A stretch of DNA of 64,000 bases from Labyrinthula sp. Ha (taxonomy: Eukaryota > Sar > Bigyra > Labyrinthulida > Labyrinthulaceae). Below, piece after piece: positions 21,573 to 32,240 of this stretch; position 1 is the stretch's first letter, and each line of letters begins with the position of its first letter. The stretch is taken from positions 124,001 through 188,000 of the forward strand of contig JAALGZ010000013.1 in assembly GCA_015227615.1 (NCBI GenBank), in the 5' to 3' direction. Below the pieces are notes generated by a model. The model worked only from the letters and a program-made list of their open reading frames with translations. It had not been told where the DNA came from and made no database searches. A program made the position numbers and the translations under genes.

Positions 21573-22772
21573 ATGTATAAAGAACAGAGATTTCATCATG
21601 AGGGACCACGTTATTCTTCTAATAGAGGTGATCATCACCACGGAGAGAACCAAAGAGAAGGAAGATTCAAAAATGAAGTTCCACGGAGGGATTATGCTAA
21701 CGGTAGAACAAAGAATCAACCTGCGCAAGAATATCCAAGGTCAAGAGACGAAGGGAGACAGGAATACACAAGAGATCGATTTATGCCCACTAACAAGAGT
21801 CATAGGAACTTTGATAACGATTACTCCAGAGGGTCCAATCCTCGGTACAGTGCTCCTGGGCGCAGTAGATACGAAACACAGGGATATACAACTGAACGCC
21901 AGCGCGCGCATGAATCCAGAGACCAAGTATATACAAATCGCCAAATTCCGCAAGGTGCTCCTTATAGTAGACATTCTGAGCGAGATTATACAGGGCGTAG
22001 ACCTTATGGAGAAGAAACCCCTCATGGAACACAACATCGATCTGATTACTACGTGAGTGAAGGGCCTATGTCCTCCTCAGTTCATGGAAAGAGACGCCGT
22101 TATGGAGGAGCAGAAGGCAGCCCATCCAAAACTTTCCGAGCTAATAATTATGCATCTGGTCAAAACTATGCTAGAGGCCAAGGAAGAGCTGCACATGAAC
22201 CAGAGTACAACTATAGTCGTGGTAGCCACAACTTTTCTGCCAGACCAAGGTTTAGTAACCAAAGAAATTCTTTTCAGTATCAAAGCAGTCGCTATGGGCA
22301 AGGTGGACTTAGTCAGGAATATTTTCGAGGTGAAGTACCTGAAACATTACCAGAACCTAAAAGGCGACAAGGCTATGAGGGCTATGATATTAATGCAAGT
22401 TTCCATAAAAAATTTTGCAATAAGTTTATTAAATCGCGTGACGAATGCACCAGAAAGGCGTGCCAGTTTTATCCTTGCTATTTGAAAAAATCTCCAGCTC
22501 TATTTGATTGTGCGATGCAGAAAAAAGAAGGTAACTGTACTAGACCAAAGTGTGGGTTTTACCCATGTTGCTATGATAAAGAAAAAAATGCTGATGCAAT
22601 TAAGCAAAATGAAGAGTATGAAAGAAGGCAGGAAGAAAGACAAGGGCGAAATGATTTTGACCGAAACAGAAGCGGAGAAAATTCAAAGTCAGATGGTTTT
22701 AGAGACGAAGAAAATTACTTAAATGACAGAAGTAGTAGTAGAACGCGCTCTAGGGATTCGAGACAAGAATAA
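21573..22772 (+). CDS. Arg/Gly/Tyr-rich protein with tandem CCCC zinc-finger-like repeats
   Basis: A single-exon 399-residue protein. Residues 1-270 are disordered and rich in Arg, Gly, Tyr, Ser, His and Asn, with RG, YSRG and SRD elements typical of RNA-binding, phase-separating proteins. A Cys-rich module of about 60 residues follows with two copies of one pattern: C-x9-C-TRKA-C-QFYP-C and C-x8-C-TRPK-C-GFYP-CC. Each has C-x8/9-C-x4-C-x4-C spacing and a shared [QG]FYPC core. The C-terminus is Arg/Glu/Asp/Ser-rich and ends in an RS-like stretch (SSSRTRSRDSR). The spacing does not match CCCH, RanBP2 or C2H2 fingers that I know. RNA metabolism is inferred from composition. It is convergent with the PP2A gene. 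Confidence 0.75.
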   Translation: MYKEQRFHHEGPRYSSNRGDHHHGENQREGRFKNEVPRRDYANGRTKNQPAQEYPRSRDEGRQEYTRDRFMPTNKSHRNFDNDYSRGSNPRYSAPGRSRYETQGYTTERQRAHESRDQVYTNRQIPQGAPYSRHSERDYTGRRPYGEETPHGTQHRSDYYVSEGPMSSSVHGKRRRYGGAEGSPSKTFRANNYASGQNYARGQGRAAHEPEYNYSRGSHNFSARPRFSNQRNSFQYQSSRYGQGGLSQEYFRGEVPETLPEPKRRQGYEGYDINASFHKKFCNKFIKSRDECTRKACQFYPCYLKKSPALFDCAMQKKEGNCTRPKCGFYPCCYDKEKNADAIKQNEEYERRQEERQGRNDFDRNRSGENSKSDGFRDEENYLNDRSSSRTRSRDSRQE

Positions 22773-23202
22773 AAACATAAAATACGCTCAATTATAATAA
22801 CTCCGTCAAGTATATGATTAAGAAAAATAAATACCAAGATCTTGATAACTTGCTAAATTTAAGATTTTACTACTGCTGACGAACAGTTGAGAAACCTTAC
22901 ATTATCAAAATTTTTGCGAAGAGTTAATTTGAGCAACTGTTTCCGTTAAGATATAGCGGCAATGTTCACCTCACTAGTATGAGCTTAAGTCAAACCAGGC
23001 AGGTATTAAAATTCTCTCTCGTAAGAAAAGATGATAACTGAGTAGATCTTGTTGCAGTTTATGAATCTAAATTAAGTAGGTTAGAATCCTACTTGGTTTG
23101 TGGAAACATCAGGTTCGGAAAGAAAAGTCCAAATAAAACTATGCTTTTTGTTAAGACCCGTAATCAACCTGTTAAAAGAAACATATATGCCAAATGAGAG
23201 CT
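22773..23202. other. Convergent spacer between CCCC-finger gene and PP2A
   Basis: 430 bases, AT-rich, with no open frame of note. It presumably holds the 3' ends of both neighbours. Confidence 0.5.
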
Positions 23203-24362
23203 CTAAAGGTAGTACTCGGGGGTTCTACGGCTGACATGGGGATCATCGGTTCTTGGAGCAGGATCAAATTGGAGAAATGTATAACGCATATCTTCATCTA
23301 CTTCAAGTATAGCAGCCTGATTTCCACATCGATAGCAATAGTTGGGGGCTGAAAATATTGTCACCACATTCTGATTGTGCGCCCAACTAAACCCATCCAT
23401 AACAAGCTGATGAGCTCTTGCAATGAGAGTTACATTATTCCTATATTTAAACTTATCTGTGACATCTTTTCCAAAAATATATCCGGCACCTCTTGGAGAT
23501 ACATTCCAACCAGGTTTCTCATCAGGATCTGACCAAACAATGTCACAAAGCGGTCCCTAAAAAATACTAACACGAAATAAAATACGTCATGAGGAATTTC
23601 TTGAATACGATCAAGTTTAAGGATCGAGTTCAAGGAGTCAAGGGATGGTGATAGACCTCCATGGATACAGAAGATACTGTTTGCAACAAGGGCCGTAACT
23701 GGAAGGTGATCAAACAAATCAGTAAACGCTCTCCAAACGTTTGCATTGTTATATTTCTTCAAACACTCATCATAAAACCCATAGACTTGAGTAATTTGTC
23801 TACTTTCATGGTTTCCTCGGATTATAAAAATTCGCTTTGGGTAACGAACTTTTAAAGCTACTAATAAGGTAACCACTTCTAATGAGTAATGACCTCTGTC
23901 TACGTAATCCCCTAAGAAGAGGTAGTTTGAATCAGGAACTTCGCCTCCAATTCTGAACAATTCTTTTAGATCATAAAATTGGCCTATTAGTTAAGTAAGG
24001 GAAGAAAGCCTACCATGAATGTCTCCGCATATTGTCACTGGTGCAGGTACTTGACTTACGTTGCTTTCTCGAAGGAGGATGTGTCTTGCCGCCTCTAAGC
24101 AGTAAGATTGATAGTAAAAAAATACGGTAAAGATCCATGCATTGCTTCTCAGAAAGAAATTCACAATTTTTTAGTTTTTCTATCCAAGCGTCTAAGTCAC
24201 CCGTACTAAAAGTAAAAAGGGAGTAGGCAAACGAGGAGAACGAAGAAACTCGAACAACAATAAAAGAATACTAACAAATTAGTCAGTACGAAATTAAATT
24301 TTCATTATGTACGAAAGTGTATATGGGTCAGAGGGAGGGGGAGTGTAGTTAAACCTCGGCAT
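23203..24362 (-). CDS. PP2A catalytic subunit, five exons
   Basis: Serine/threonine phosphatase 2A catalytic subunit, 306 residues after splicing, the normal family length. Exons on the minus strand: 24362-24355, 24205-24126, 24094-24014, 23983-23586 and 23556-23203. Introns 2-4 are 31, 30 and 29 nt; phases agree throughout and the total is exactly 307 codons with the stop. The first exon is only 8 nt (ATG CCG AG), giving [14 protein letters not shown], like plant MP..GDLDRQIEQL; its 149-nt intron is the odd one out. Metal-binding motifs are all present: [29 protein letters not shown] and the late ARAHQLV histidine. The C-terminus SRRTPEYYL is the PP2A tail whose terminal Leu is methylated and preceding Tyr phosphorylated in other eukaryotes. 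Confidence 0.93.
23557..23585 (-). other. PP2A intron 4 (29 nt)
   Basis: On the minus strand GTATTTTA to TTTTTTAG. Removal joins PHD to [11 protein letters not shown] in frame. Confidence 0.93.
23984..24013 (-). other. PP2A intron 3 (30 nt)
   Basis: On the minus strand GTAGGCTT to ACTAATAG. Removal completes GDIHGQFYDL. Confidence 0.93.
24095..24125 (-). other. PP2A intron 2 (31 nt)
   Basis: On the minus strand GTATTTTT to TGCTTAG. Removal joins CMDLY to [11 protein letters not shown]. Confidence 0.92.
24206..24354 (-). other. PP2A intron 1 (149 nt, tentative)
   Basis: The donor GTTTAAC is weaker than in the other introns; the acceptor TACTTTTAG is good. It is placed because it yields the conserved MPS-TGDLD start. 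Confidence 0.55.
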
Positions 24363-27300
24363 GATCTAGTTTCTCGTTCCTGTGTATTTCTTTTCTTTTT
24401 CAGTTCCCTTTGTATGACTTTGCAATATGCAATTATATTTGGGCATAGTCCCGGTTTCATATCTTTCTTGAACTAGTGGCAAAGGACCCAAATCGTGACT
24501 CTCTTCAACTGCAAGTTATATGAATGAGATGCCACTGAAATATACCAATAGAAAATTTTAACACTAGTTATACAATAAGTTTGTGCTAGAGAAACAACAG
24601 AGTTTTTAATAGTTTGAGACTGGAAATCCAAGAAGATGGCCTGATAGGTGCAAGTTAATTTTCATTAGTCGTCTTTACGCACTCATATTGGCTATACCAT
24701 ACTTCTTTAAGTCTGAAAATCACTATATTATGCAGAGCAAAAATATTTATGTGAAGTGATCGGGATAGGTTTTTTCACTCCATAGTTATTAACTCCACTT
24801 TAATCTGAATTGATGAACGGTTTTGGTCATTACATCTCTGCTGGATTTCGAGTTCACAGAATATAATTATACACGCTTTTACTAAACCAATGCAATGATC
24901 CAGTTTGGGTACAAGTTCTTTAGAAAAAACTCGGAAATTAACAAAAGGCAATCGGCAAAAAAAATTTAGCTAAGAAGAAAACCAATAAATTTTATTCCCA
25001 TTATAAATGAGTTTAGATGGAGCTTAGACCTTATAGAGCTTAACCTCTGTAAAATATATAAATGGAACGATTGATAACTTTACATCAGGACTACTAAGGA
25101 ATAAAAAAATCCAGATAAATAAACTGAATCAGTTAAGAAATATGTAGCTGAAACAGTTATAATACAATTAAGTAAAACCAGTTGTAGTTGTGCCCTAATT
25201 GCATGTCTGCAATAAAATTCACTTTTTTGTAAAACATGCATACTTTCTTAAGTAATTAACCTGAACAAGTTTTTACATTAGTTCAAAATGATTTTAAAAG
25301 AAATAAAAATACGTAACATAGTTAGCAAAAGATGATGTCAGGTGTCTAAAGGCTCTGGATTGAGCCGAACGCTTGATGGTAACAGTGAAAATATATATCT
25401 TTAAATAAAATTTAAAATATTTTTCTATGACGCAAGATTAATAACTTTTAAAGATTTGAAGGAAAAAATAAAGAAGATACAGCAGAAAGTAGCATGGAAA
25501 TATAACTAAAGCGCAGCCATAGCTATGGAGTAAGGGCCGGTGCATCTAAACTCTGCTTCAATTGTTGTTGAACTAAGAGCATGAAACTCCCTTATATATT
25601 TTCATTAAACCTAGAAAGTAACAACTCAATGTTATGTATGTTGAATTTATGCAGATTAATTTAAAAAATTAAATCTCGAGATATGAACTATGGGTGAGGA
25701 TACCTGTGAGTGTAAATTGCTTTTTTAAATCTGTTAGCTTGTGGCACAATTTCTTGGATAGATTAAACATCATCAGCGTTCTAGAAGATTCTATGTTTCC
25801 TCCACTTCTAGGAATCAAGATGGTTTTGAGCAATAGATAAAAATTTAGCAAGAATTGCTAAAGAGCTGCACCTAAATCGTATTTAATGTTCCAATAATTA
25901 TGCACTAGCTTATGCTCATGCTCATGCTCCAAGTCTTTTCCCTGCGAAACTTTGTCCAGTTTTAGGGAAAATTTAGTTATGCCATTATACACACCATATA
26001 CTGTCACATGAACAGCTTGAACTCATGTAAAAACTCTGATTGAACATAGCACATATTGTACAACAGACTCCCCTTGGCAAATTAATCGAAGAAAAGGGGA
26101 TTATGTGAGCGAAATCCAATTATTAAGAACTAATGTTTTTAAATATTATGAAAAAAGGGTGATATATATACAGTGGTTTCAAACAAAGATGCAACTTCAT
26201 AGTTTTGACTTTAAATGGACTTCCCACAGAGTCTTAAATTATCACAATTGAATTATTCAAGAATGTGTTATCTCTAGTATCCAAAAGCTCAAGTTATCGA
26301 TTACTCGCTATGAAAAACTTTTCCTGAAATAGATGCCTATGTAAAAGTAAAAGTAGTTATATCTAATCCTGCTTCGTGACACTTAAAAAGTTTTATGCTT
26401 TAATCAAAGTATTAAATGGTAATATGAACAGATTTTCTATTGTAAGAGTACTCTTGAAGAATAAGGCAAAGCCTCGATTGCCTAATCTTTGGTACATTCC
26501 AATATTCCTGTTTTATTTTACTATTTTTCAAACGTTTGGTTAAATTTAAGAGAATCTTTCTTTGATTCAAAATAATTATTGCCTGATGGGAATATCCTTC
26601 CCTTCCTGTATACAAGAAAGTTATATAAGTAACTGGCAGGAGTAAAAGATAAAATCAATGGTGACGGGGTTTAGCTATAATCCACATATTTTCATGACTT
26701 GGTAGTACCACACAAGCTAAAGGAAACTATAACATATTGATGCCCTAGTGTAGGTTGCGTTTGTACGAAGCTCCCTCTCATGAGGAAATGCTAGAATTGA
26801 AATTTTATCATAGTTAGGTTGATTTGTACACCACAATGAGATATTCAGCTGTGGTTCCTATGTAGAAAAACATCAATATGTATCTAATTTAAGTTAAAAA
26901 TATACCATGAAGATTTTGTCAATAGAAATCATGCAACGCTCATTCAATGGCGATACTTAGATGGATTCATCAAAGCAAGGTTTTAGATAATAAACTATTA
27001 ACAAATATACCAGTATCTATTATTGAAAAAATTACATTTTTATCTGCATCTATTTGTTAAATTATATTCTAGACTAGTACGTTGGTCTTAATTTTTTTTA
27101 TCTCAAATCATAAATCTAGATCTCTCGATATTTCAAAACCTAGTGCCCACAGTTCCCACCGGTTGGAAGATTATTTTGCCCTAAACCCTCCCTTTGCAAA
27201 GAAATATAACCAATACATCATTCCAAAATCAATGCCCTCAACTATCAATAGTTTTTAGTAGCAATTCAAATAAGCGACCTCTCTTTAAGTAAAATATAAA

Positions 27301-30182
27301 AATATGTATTCTTGGCGCATTTAAGCCAAGCCTATAATTGTTTTCACCTTTTTGTTTCTTGGAAAACAGGCAAAACCCTATGGTATAAGTACCTGGTCTT
27401 ACCTCCTTGTACCTAAATTTACAGTATTGAAGGTGTGACGCGTATAATATACAATGTAATCGAATGCTTACAACAATTTTGACAAGTTTTTCTATGAGGC
27501 TTACATTGTCTTTTATTCTTATTATGTATGCGAATTTAAATATTTACTAAATTTTCTATATGTTGGCACACTTTTTGGCTTATTAGCATTTATTGAAGAT
27601 GATGTTTTGGGGGTAAGTAGTTAAGACAATAAGAAAGCGAGAGTATTTGGCCACAGAGTTAAGGGAACGATTCAGAAGGGTTGCAAAGAAGTTAAAGGAA
27701 GAAAATATGCCACATGACTATATGTACTATGTATTGGGTCTAACACACTCACCGTTGATAACCTTCTCTCAAAAAGAAAAGATTCCGAATCATTGCCAAT
27801 CCTTATTTTAAACGAGGTGGTCAGAAAGCTAGCTATTATATATATAGGGTGAAACTACATAGCCTAATGCAATTTGTAAAACTTGGCTTCATACCATTTG
27901 ATATGCCATGGACAAAGTCGCTTACAGAAAAGTATTGTCAACTTTTTACCCAAAAAAAAACAGATTTGGAATTTTCAGTATGATTTATGGGACCCAATTT
28001 CTGATCAGGATGCCAATGAATTAGTGTGCTATAAGTTATTGCTTCTCCAATCCATGAGTGGTATCAAGTACTTTGATATTATCCTTGCCATTACAATTCT
28101 ACAAATTTAAATGGTTTACTGTTTTTGTATATTCTTAATCCAAGTGAACACATATTTCATTTTCTTCTTAATATTTACATATATTCTTACCATATTCAAG
28201 TTTAATTCTTAATATGAATGTAATATTACTTACCTTATTGAGGTTTCAGTGACTTACACGAAAGGCTTATCCGAATTTTATTCTTTTTGATCATATTTGT
28301 AGTTAGATTTGTACCAATAATTAAATGATGAATCTTTTTTCTAATATTGAAAGAATATAAAGTGGGATGATACATTATTTTATGCAATATAACCACTCAA
28401 ATGCTGCTATTCGCTCTAATTTATGCATATAACAGTTACACTTAGTGGTGCCCGCAACCATATACCTCCTAAGACATGAGGCTCTCATACGAACACCACC
28501 GATACCAGATTTTCTTGGCAACATCCGTTTTTTCTAAAATATTCCCCTCGCTATGCCTAGTATAGCCTACATGAGCGCGAATTTCTTATATGGCCTCCAG
28601 GATTCGTCTTTGAAAAACCGTGTTAAATTTTTCAAAAGGAAGTGATATACATCTTTGAAGTTAATCACATACTCTTTATCCTATTAATTAATACAGTTTA
28701 GTGGTAGGTCTTGGCTTTAGATTATATATTGAAACTTGGGTACATAAAAAGTGTTGGTACTCTTATGAAAACTGAGGTGAATCTGTAGATAGCATACAAC
28801 TTTGGAAACCCTTCTCTGAAGCGACAGAGAGTTTAATGGAGCCAGATGACAAGCCATGTGTGCAATAGTCAACATTCACACCAGAAAAACAATTACAACT
28901 AAAAAAACTTGTTCAAAAAGGACTATAAAAAAGCTTAATACAAGACAATATTAGAACAAACATATTTTGCTCAAGAGCACAATACTAAGTATATATCCCC
29001 TACTTAGGACCAGTTTGTTCGCTCATTCTTTCTTTCCAGTATTTGGAAATCTTTACTATATCGAATAGCTCCGTGATAACGACAGCTTTAAAACTCTGAA
29101 ATTTGTTTAAATATTGAGAATAATAGGAGTAAAGCAAGATTATACTGTGTAAGGAAATCTATAACATGAAATTTAAGCACATTCGTAACAAACAAGTCGT
29201 TGTTCGAAGAACTCAGCAGTCATGTTAACTTCTTTAAGCTATAAATTACGACCAGACGTAGGGGATCTATTGATCAAATACAAATATACTGGGGATAAAA
29301 CATGCATTGTTACTGCCTTTCATCTCTATGTATATACCAAGTCTTGGGCTGTGTAATTCGTCACATATAACGCTATTCTCTGTTATAGTTGTGTATTCTA
29401 CAAGCTCATGTCCATTTAGAGAAAACCAGTTTTATTTGTTTTGAAATATATGCCCAGATCCAGAATTATCATATTATTTATCAGGTATTGAGTAGTAGCT
29501 CAACTTTGGGTACTGCGCCCATACCTGCTGCTAATTGTTTTCTGGGTAGAGACAAATCTGGGTACTATTAGTGGTTTTTGAGTGAATTGTCGGTAACATA
29601 TGTTTAGTAACGTTACACTTGTTTCCTTGGTAGCAATGCTCAACAATATAATGTGTTTAGGTCTATTACTAGTGTTAAATAGCACAATAGCCACAGTATA
29701 TATCCAAACTAGCGTTTGTCATGTCCAAACCCCTGATAGTGGTGTTCTTCAGAGAAGTATTATAGCTAAAGGATCACTGCTTAGCGCATTTTTATTACCT
29801 TATTATGAAAAAATACTGCGGTGTTTAAATGCAGTTGAGATTAAATATGATCAAACAACTACTTTGGCTATAACCTAGACACAAACTATCTGAGTCTCAT
29901 CATAAGTGTTTATGATAACACAAGCCAGTATTTGAAAAAACTCTAAGCTTGTGGGCTTTATGCTATACTTTAGACTTAAATATACTCTTTGTCTCTCTGA
30001 AGTTACTTGGGTCTAAGTCCATTCTCAAATACTCATTTGCTTATCTCTTACTATTTGTTATATCCTTTACAATGTGTTCAGACTTCAGAGTTATTCCAGA
30101 TCTTATATACAAAAAGTACGGTAAGTTATTCCGGGCATACAACCGTTAAATTCTGTCCAAATTCCGGAGAAAAGAGTCTAAA
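24363..30182. other. 5.8-kb gene-poor region
   Basis: No protein, RNA gene or repeat family is recognised on either strand. The short open frames (for example 27883-28110, 29600-29878) lack recognisable similarity and read like chance. The only repetition I noticed is three CATGCT-like units at 25911-25930. Because genes here can be split by 30-nt introns, a gene of short exons could be missed. Confidence 0.45.
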
Positions 30183-31337
30183 ATGGGAAGTTCATACACC
30201 TTCGTAGTAATAGCGGACACGCAATTAGGTGTTACATCTGAGCTCGTATCACTTGGAGTAAAATTTTATTATGTATTGAACTGTCTAGGGAGGAAACAAG
30301 TTTATATCTCTTGCAGATAAGTTGCAGAACTTAAGCGAAGAAGTAAAGACATTTTCTTGTTGAACGTGCAGGAACTATATGAACAAGAATGTGAGTTCTC
30401 ACGACGAGGAGTGAGGATTATAAATAACATGAAACCTAAAGTTCCTCTTGCTTCTTTAATAACCTTTAGCCAGAGTTTGTAGTTGTTAATGGCGATTTGG
30501 TGAATGCTCCTCCTCAGCAAGCGAAACTTAATGCTGTACAGATAAAAGACTTTAAGAAAATATTTGCAGAGTTAGATCCAGAAATTAAAATGGTCTGTGT
30601 TTCGTTGATTTTATTATTGTTTGACATTTTAGTGGTAATCACGATGTTGGAAATTCCCCTACAAAGGAGAGTATTGAAGTCTATAGGAAACACTTTGGAA
30701 AGGACTTTTATGCTTTTGATATCAAGTAGAATTATTTTTATTTTTTTAATATCTAGTGAGGACCGATATGTTATTATTAACACTCAGTACTATAAAAATG
30801 ATGTTGATGTCAAGAATTTCTCAGAAGAGCATGATGCGTTTGTGGCAAGGGAATTTGACAAAGATGGAACAGCACGTAGACATACAACTGTTTTTGGACA
30901 TATACCACCTTTTGTTTATTCTCCGGTATTTTGCTCATATTTTGTTATTAATAGGACGAGCCAAGTGCATATTTCGTACTAGAGCAGAATTTAAGGAAAG
31001 AATTGCTGAAGAAGTACATCTCTTGTCTTGTTGTTATCAATTTAGGGCTGTTCAAGGGGGAATAAAAAATTGGTTTTCTGGTCATTTTCATCGTTTGGGA
31101 GAAGGCTCATATGAACATGAAGGAAAGAAACTTAACATGTATACAAATGCCGCAATAGGAGGCAACATCTCGTCCAAAAAGAATGAAGAGGCACTTTCTT
31201 TAGAAGGGATGGATCGGGTTTTTCTTGATGACACAGTTTCGGGTATGAGAGTTGTGAATGTTACCCCCGAAGGTCTAAATAATAAATTCTATAGCCTTGT
31301 GGAGCTTGAAGCCAAAATTGGTCTGTCTAAAGTCTAG
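30183..31337 (+). CDS. CPPED1-like calcineurin-type metallophosphatase, eight exons
   Basis: Removing seven introns gives 314 residues, about the length I recall for human CPPED1. Exons: 30183-30257, 30289-30342, 30372-30440, 30470-30603, 30633-30725, 30757-30925, 30955-31013 and 31046-31337; intron sizes are 31, 29, 29, 29, 31, 29 and 32 nt. The metallophosphoesterase motifs appear in order: FVVIADTQLG (Asp12, the D-x-Q form typical of CPPED1), VVNGDLVNAPP (Asp75), SGNHDVG (Asn113, His114), FGHIPP (His190) and FSGHFHRLGEG (His231, His233). It ends MRVVNVTPEGLNNKFYSL, as in the family. In animals CPPED1 dephosphorylates Akt and affects glucose metabolism; the protist substrate is unknown. The gene stands alone among gene-poor sequence. 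Before splicing only fragments of it are open, so it is easily missed. Confidence 0.92.
30258..30288 (+). other. CPPED1-like intron 1 (31 nt)
   Basis: GTAAAATT to TGTCTAG. It joins SELVSLG to GGNKFISL. Confidence 0.8.
30343..30371 (+). other. CPPED1-like intron 2 (29 nt)
   Basis: GTAAAGAC to CGTGCAG. It joins LQNLSEE to ELYEQECEF. Confidence 0.88.
30441..30469 (+). other. CPPED1-like intron 3 (29 nt)
   Basis: GTTCCTCT to ACCTTTAG. It joins NNMKPK to PEFVVVNGD. Confidence 0.93.
30604..30632 (+). other. CPPED1-like intron 4 (29 nt)
   Basis: GTTGATTT to CATTTTAG. It creates the SGNHDVG metal-site motif across the junction. Confidence 0.95.
30726..30756 (+). other. CPPED1-like intron 5 (31 nt)
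   Basis: GTAGAATT to ATATCTAG. It joins FYAFDI to EDRYVIINTQ. Confidence 0.9.
30926..30954 (+). other. CPPED1-like intron 6 (29 nt)
   Basis: GTATTTTG to TTAATAG. It joins PPFVYSP to DEPSAYF. Confidence 0.92.
31014..31045 (+). other. CPPED1-like intron 7 (32 nt)
   Basis: GTACATCT to AATTTAG. It joins RKELLK to KAVQGGIKNWFSGH. Confidence 0.9.
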
Positions 31338-31569
31338 GAAGAACATGTACTATATATTTGTTATTATGTAGACAGACATAACAGGTTTATTTAGTTGATG
31401 TGCACAGCGATCCTTTATTAAAATATATAATCAACAGTACCCTGTCTTTAGACTTTTGAACACCTCTGCTGCAAGCTTCTGCTTAGATGTCTTTTGTTGT
31501 TTGTTCGAACCTCCTTTGTACAGTATGCACCGAGTCAGGAAAATTGCTGAGGATAAATTATTAAAAATG

Positions 31570-32240
31570 GGCTCAAATCGCATTCAGCACTTGCATAGTG
31601 ACAAGAAATAGCTTTTCTATATGTTTCACTATTATTTGGTCCTGATCCATGAAATAAACAAGGATGAAAAAAAACTGTATCTCCAGGTTCCATAATTAGA
31701 GAAACTTTTTCAGGTAAGTTATATTCTTTATTCAAATCTTCCACAATATTTGGTTTTATTCCTTGATATGCTTTATTTTGTCCTTCTGGAAGAACATGAG
31801 GCAACAAACCAAGTTTATGTGACTTTGGAACGACGTATAACCAACAATTTTTTTCATCAATATGTTGCATAGCTGTCCATGCAGCAACTATCTTATTTGC
31901 TGGTCTCATAGGAAAATATAAAAGATCCTGATGAACTGGATGTACAGAAATATTTTTTCCAAGATCAGTTGGTTTATTTATCAACATTGTATGAATACTT
32001 CGAACATTTGGTCCAATCAAATCCTTGACTATATCGAGTACCTTTTCATCTCGTACATACTGCATCAAAACTTCATCCTCCTGTCAGTCCTGAGTTTTAA
32101 CAACATATTCCTCAATGACCCTATATTTTTTCTGTTGCTCTTTTTTAAGTAATTCAATATCTCGTATAACCAACATATTTTTTCTATCTGTTTCTCCTGA
32201 ACACAACTTAAGGAAATGTTCTCTGTATTTTGCGTTTCTA
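31570..32240 (-). pseudogene. Truncated inverted copy of the PhyH-like dioxygenase gene
   Basis: The minus strand matches the middle of the intact gene at 39209-40324, from about codon 57 (KYRQHF region) to about codon 275 (CHYASAECDF). Both ends of the gene are missing. From 31571 to about 32068 only a handful of differences are seen in about 500 bases, leaving a 177-residue open frame that keeps HPVHQD and HPCLFHGSG. Beyond about 32085 the copy is clearly more diverged and the conserved Trp codon of QDWQED is TGA (32084-32086). It lacks a start, the N-terminal strand region and the C-terminal third, so it cannot make the enzyme. The parent has no visible intron, so retroposition and DNA duplication cannot be told apart; no poly-A is seen. 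Confidence 0.93.

Noticed and set aside
21562-22485. Overlapping plus-strand open frames inside the CCCC-finger gene
   Set aside because: They have no start context or motif, and the low-complexity coding frame naturally leaves other frames open; the Cys-rich module is in only one frame.
25911-25930. Short CATGCT-type tandem repeat
   Set aside because: Three units only; too short to call a functional repeat.
29389-30149. Several overlapping 60-92 codon frames before the CPPED1-like gene
   Set aside because: No family motif, no consistent splice joins, and no continuity with the downstream exons.
4003-31579. A shared 16-base word (4003-4018 and 31564-31579)
   Set aside because: In the second place part of it belongs to the PhyH copy; the rest is short, and one shared 16-mer is about what chance gives in a window this size.
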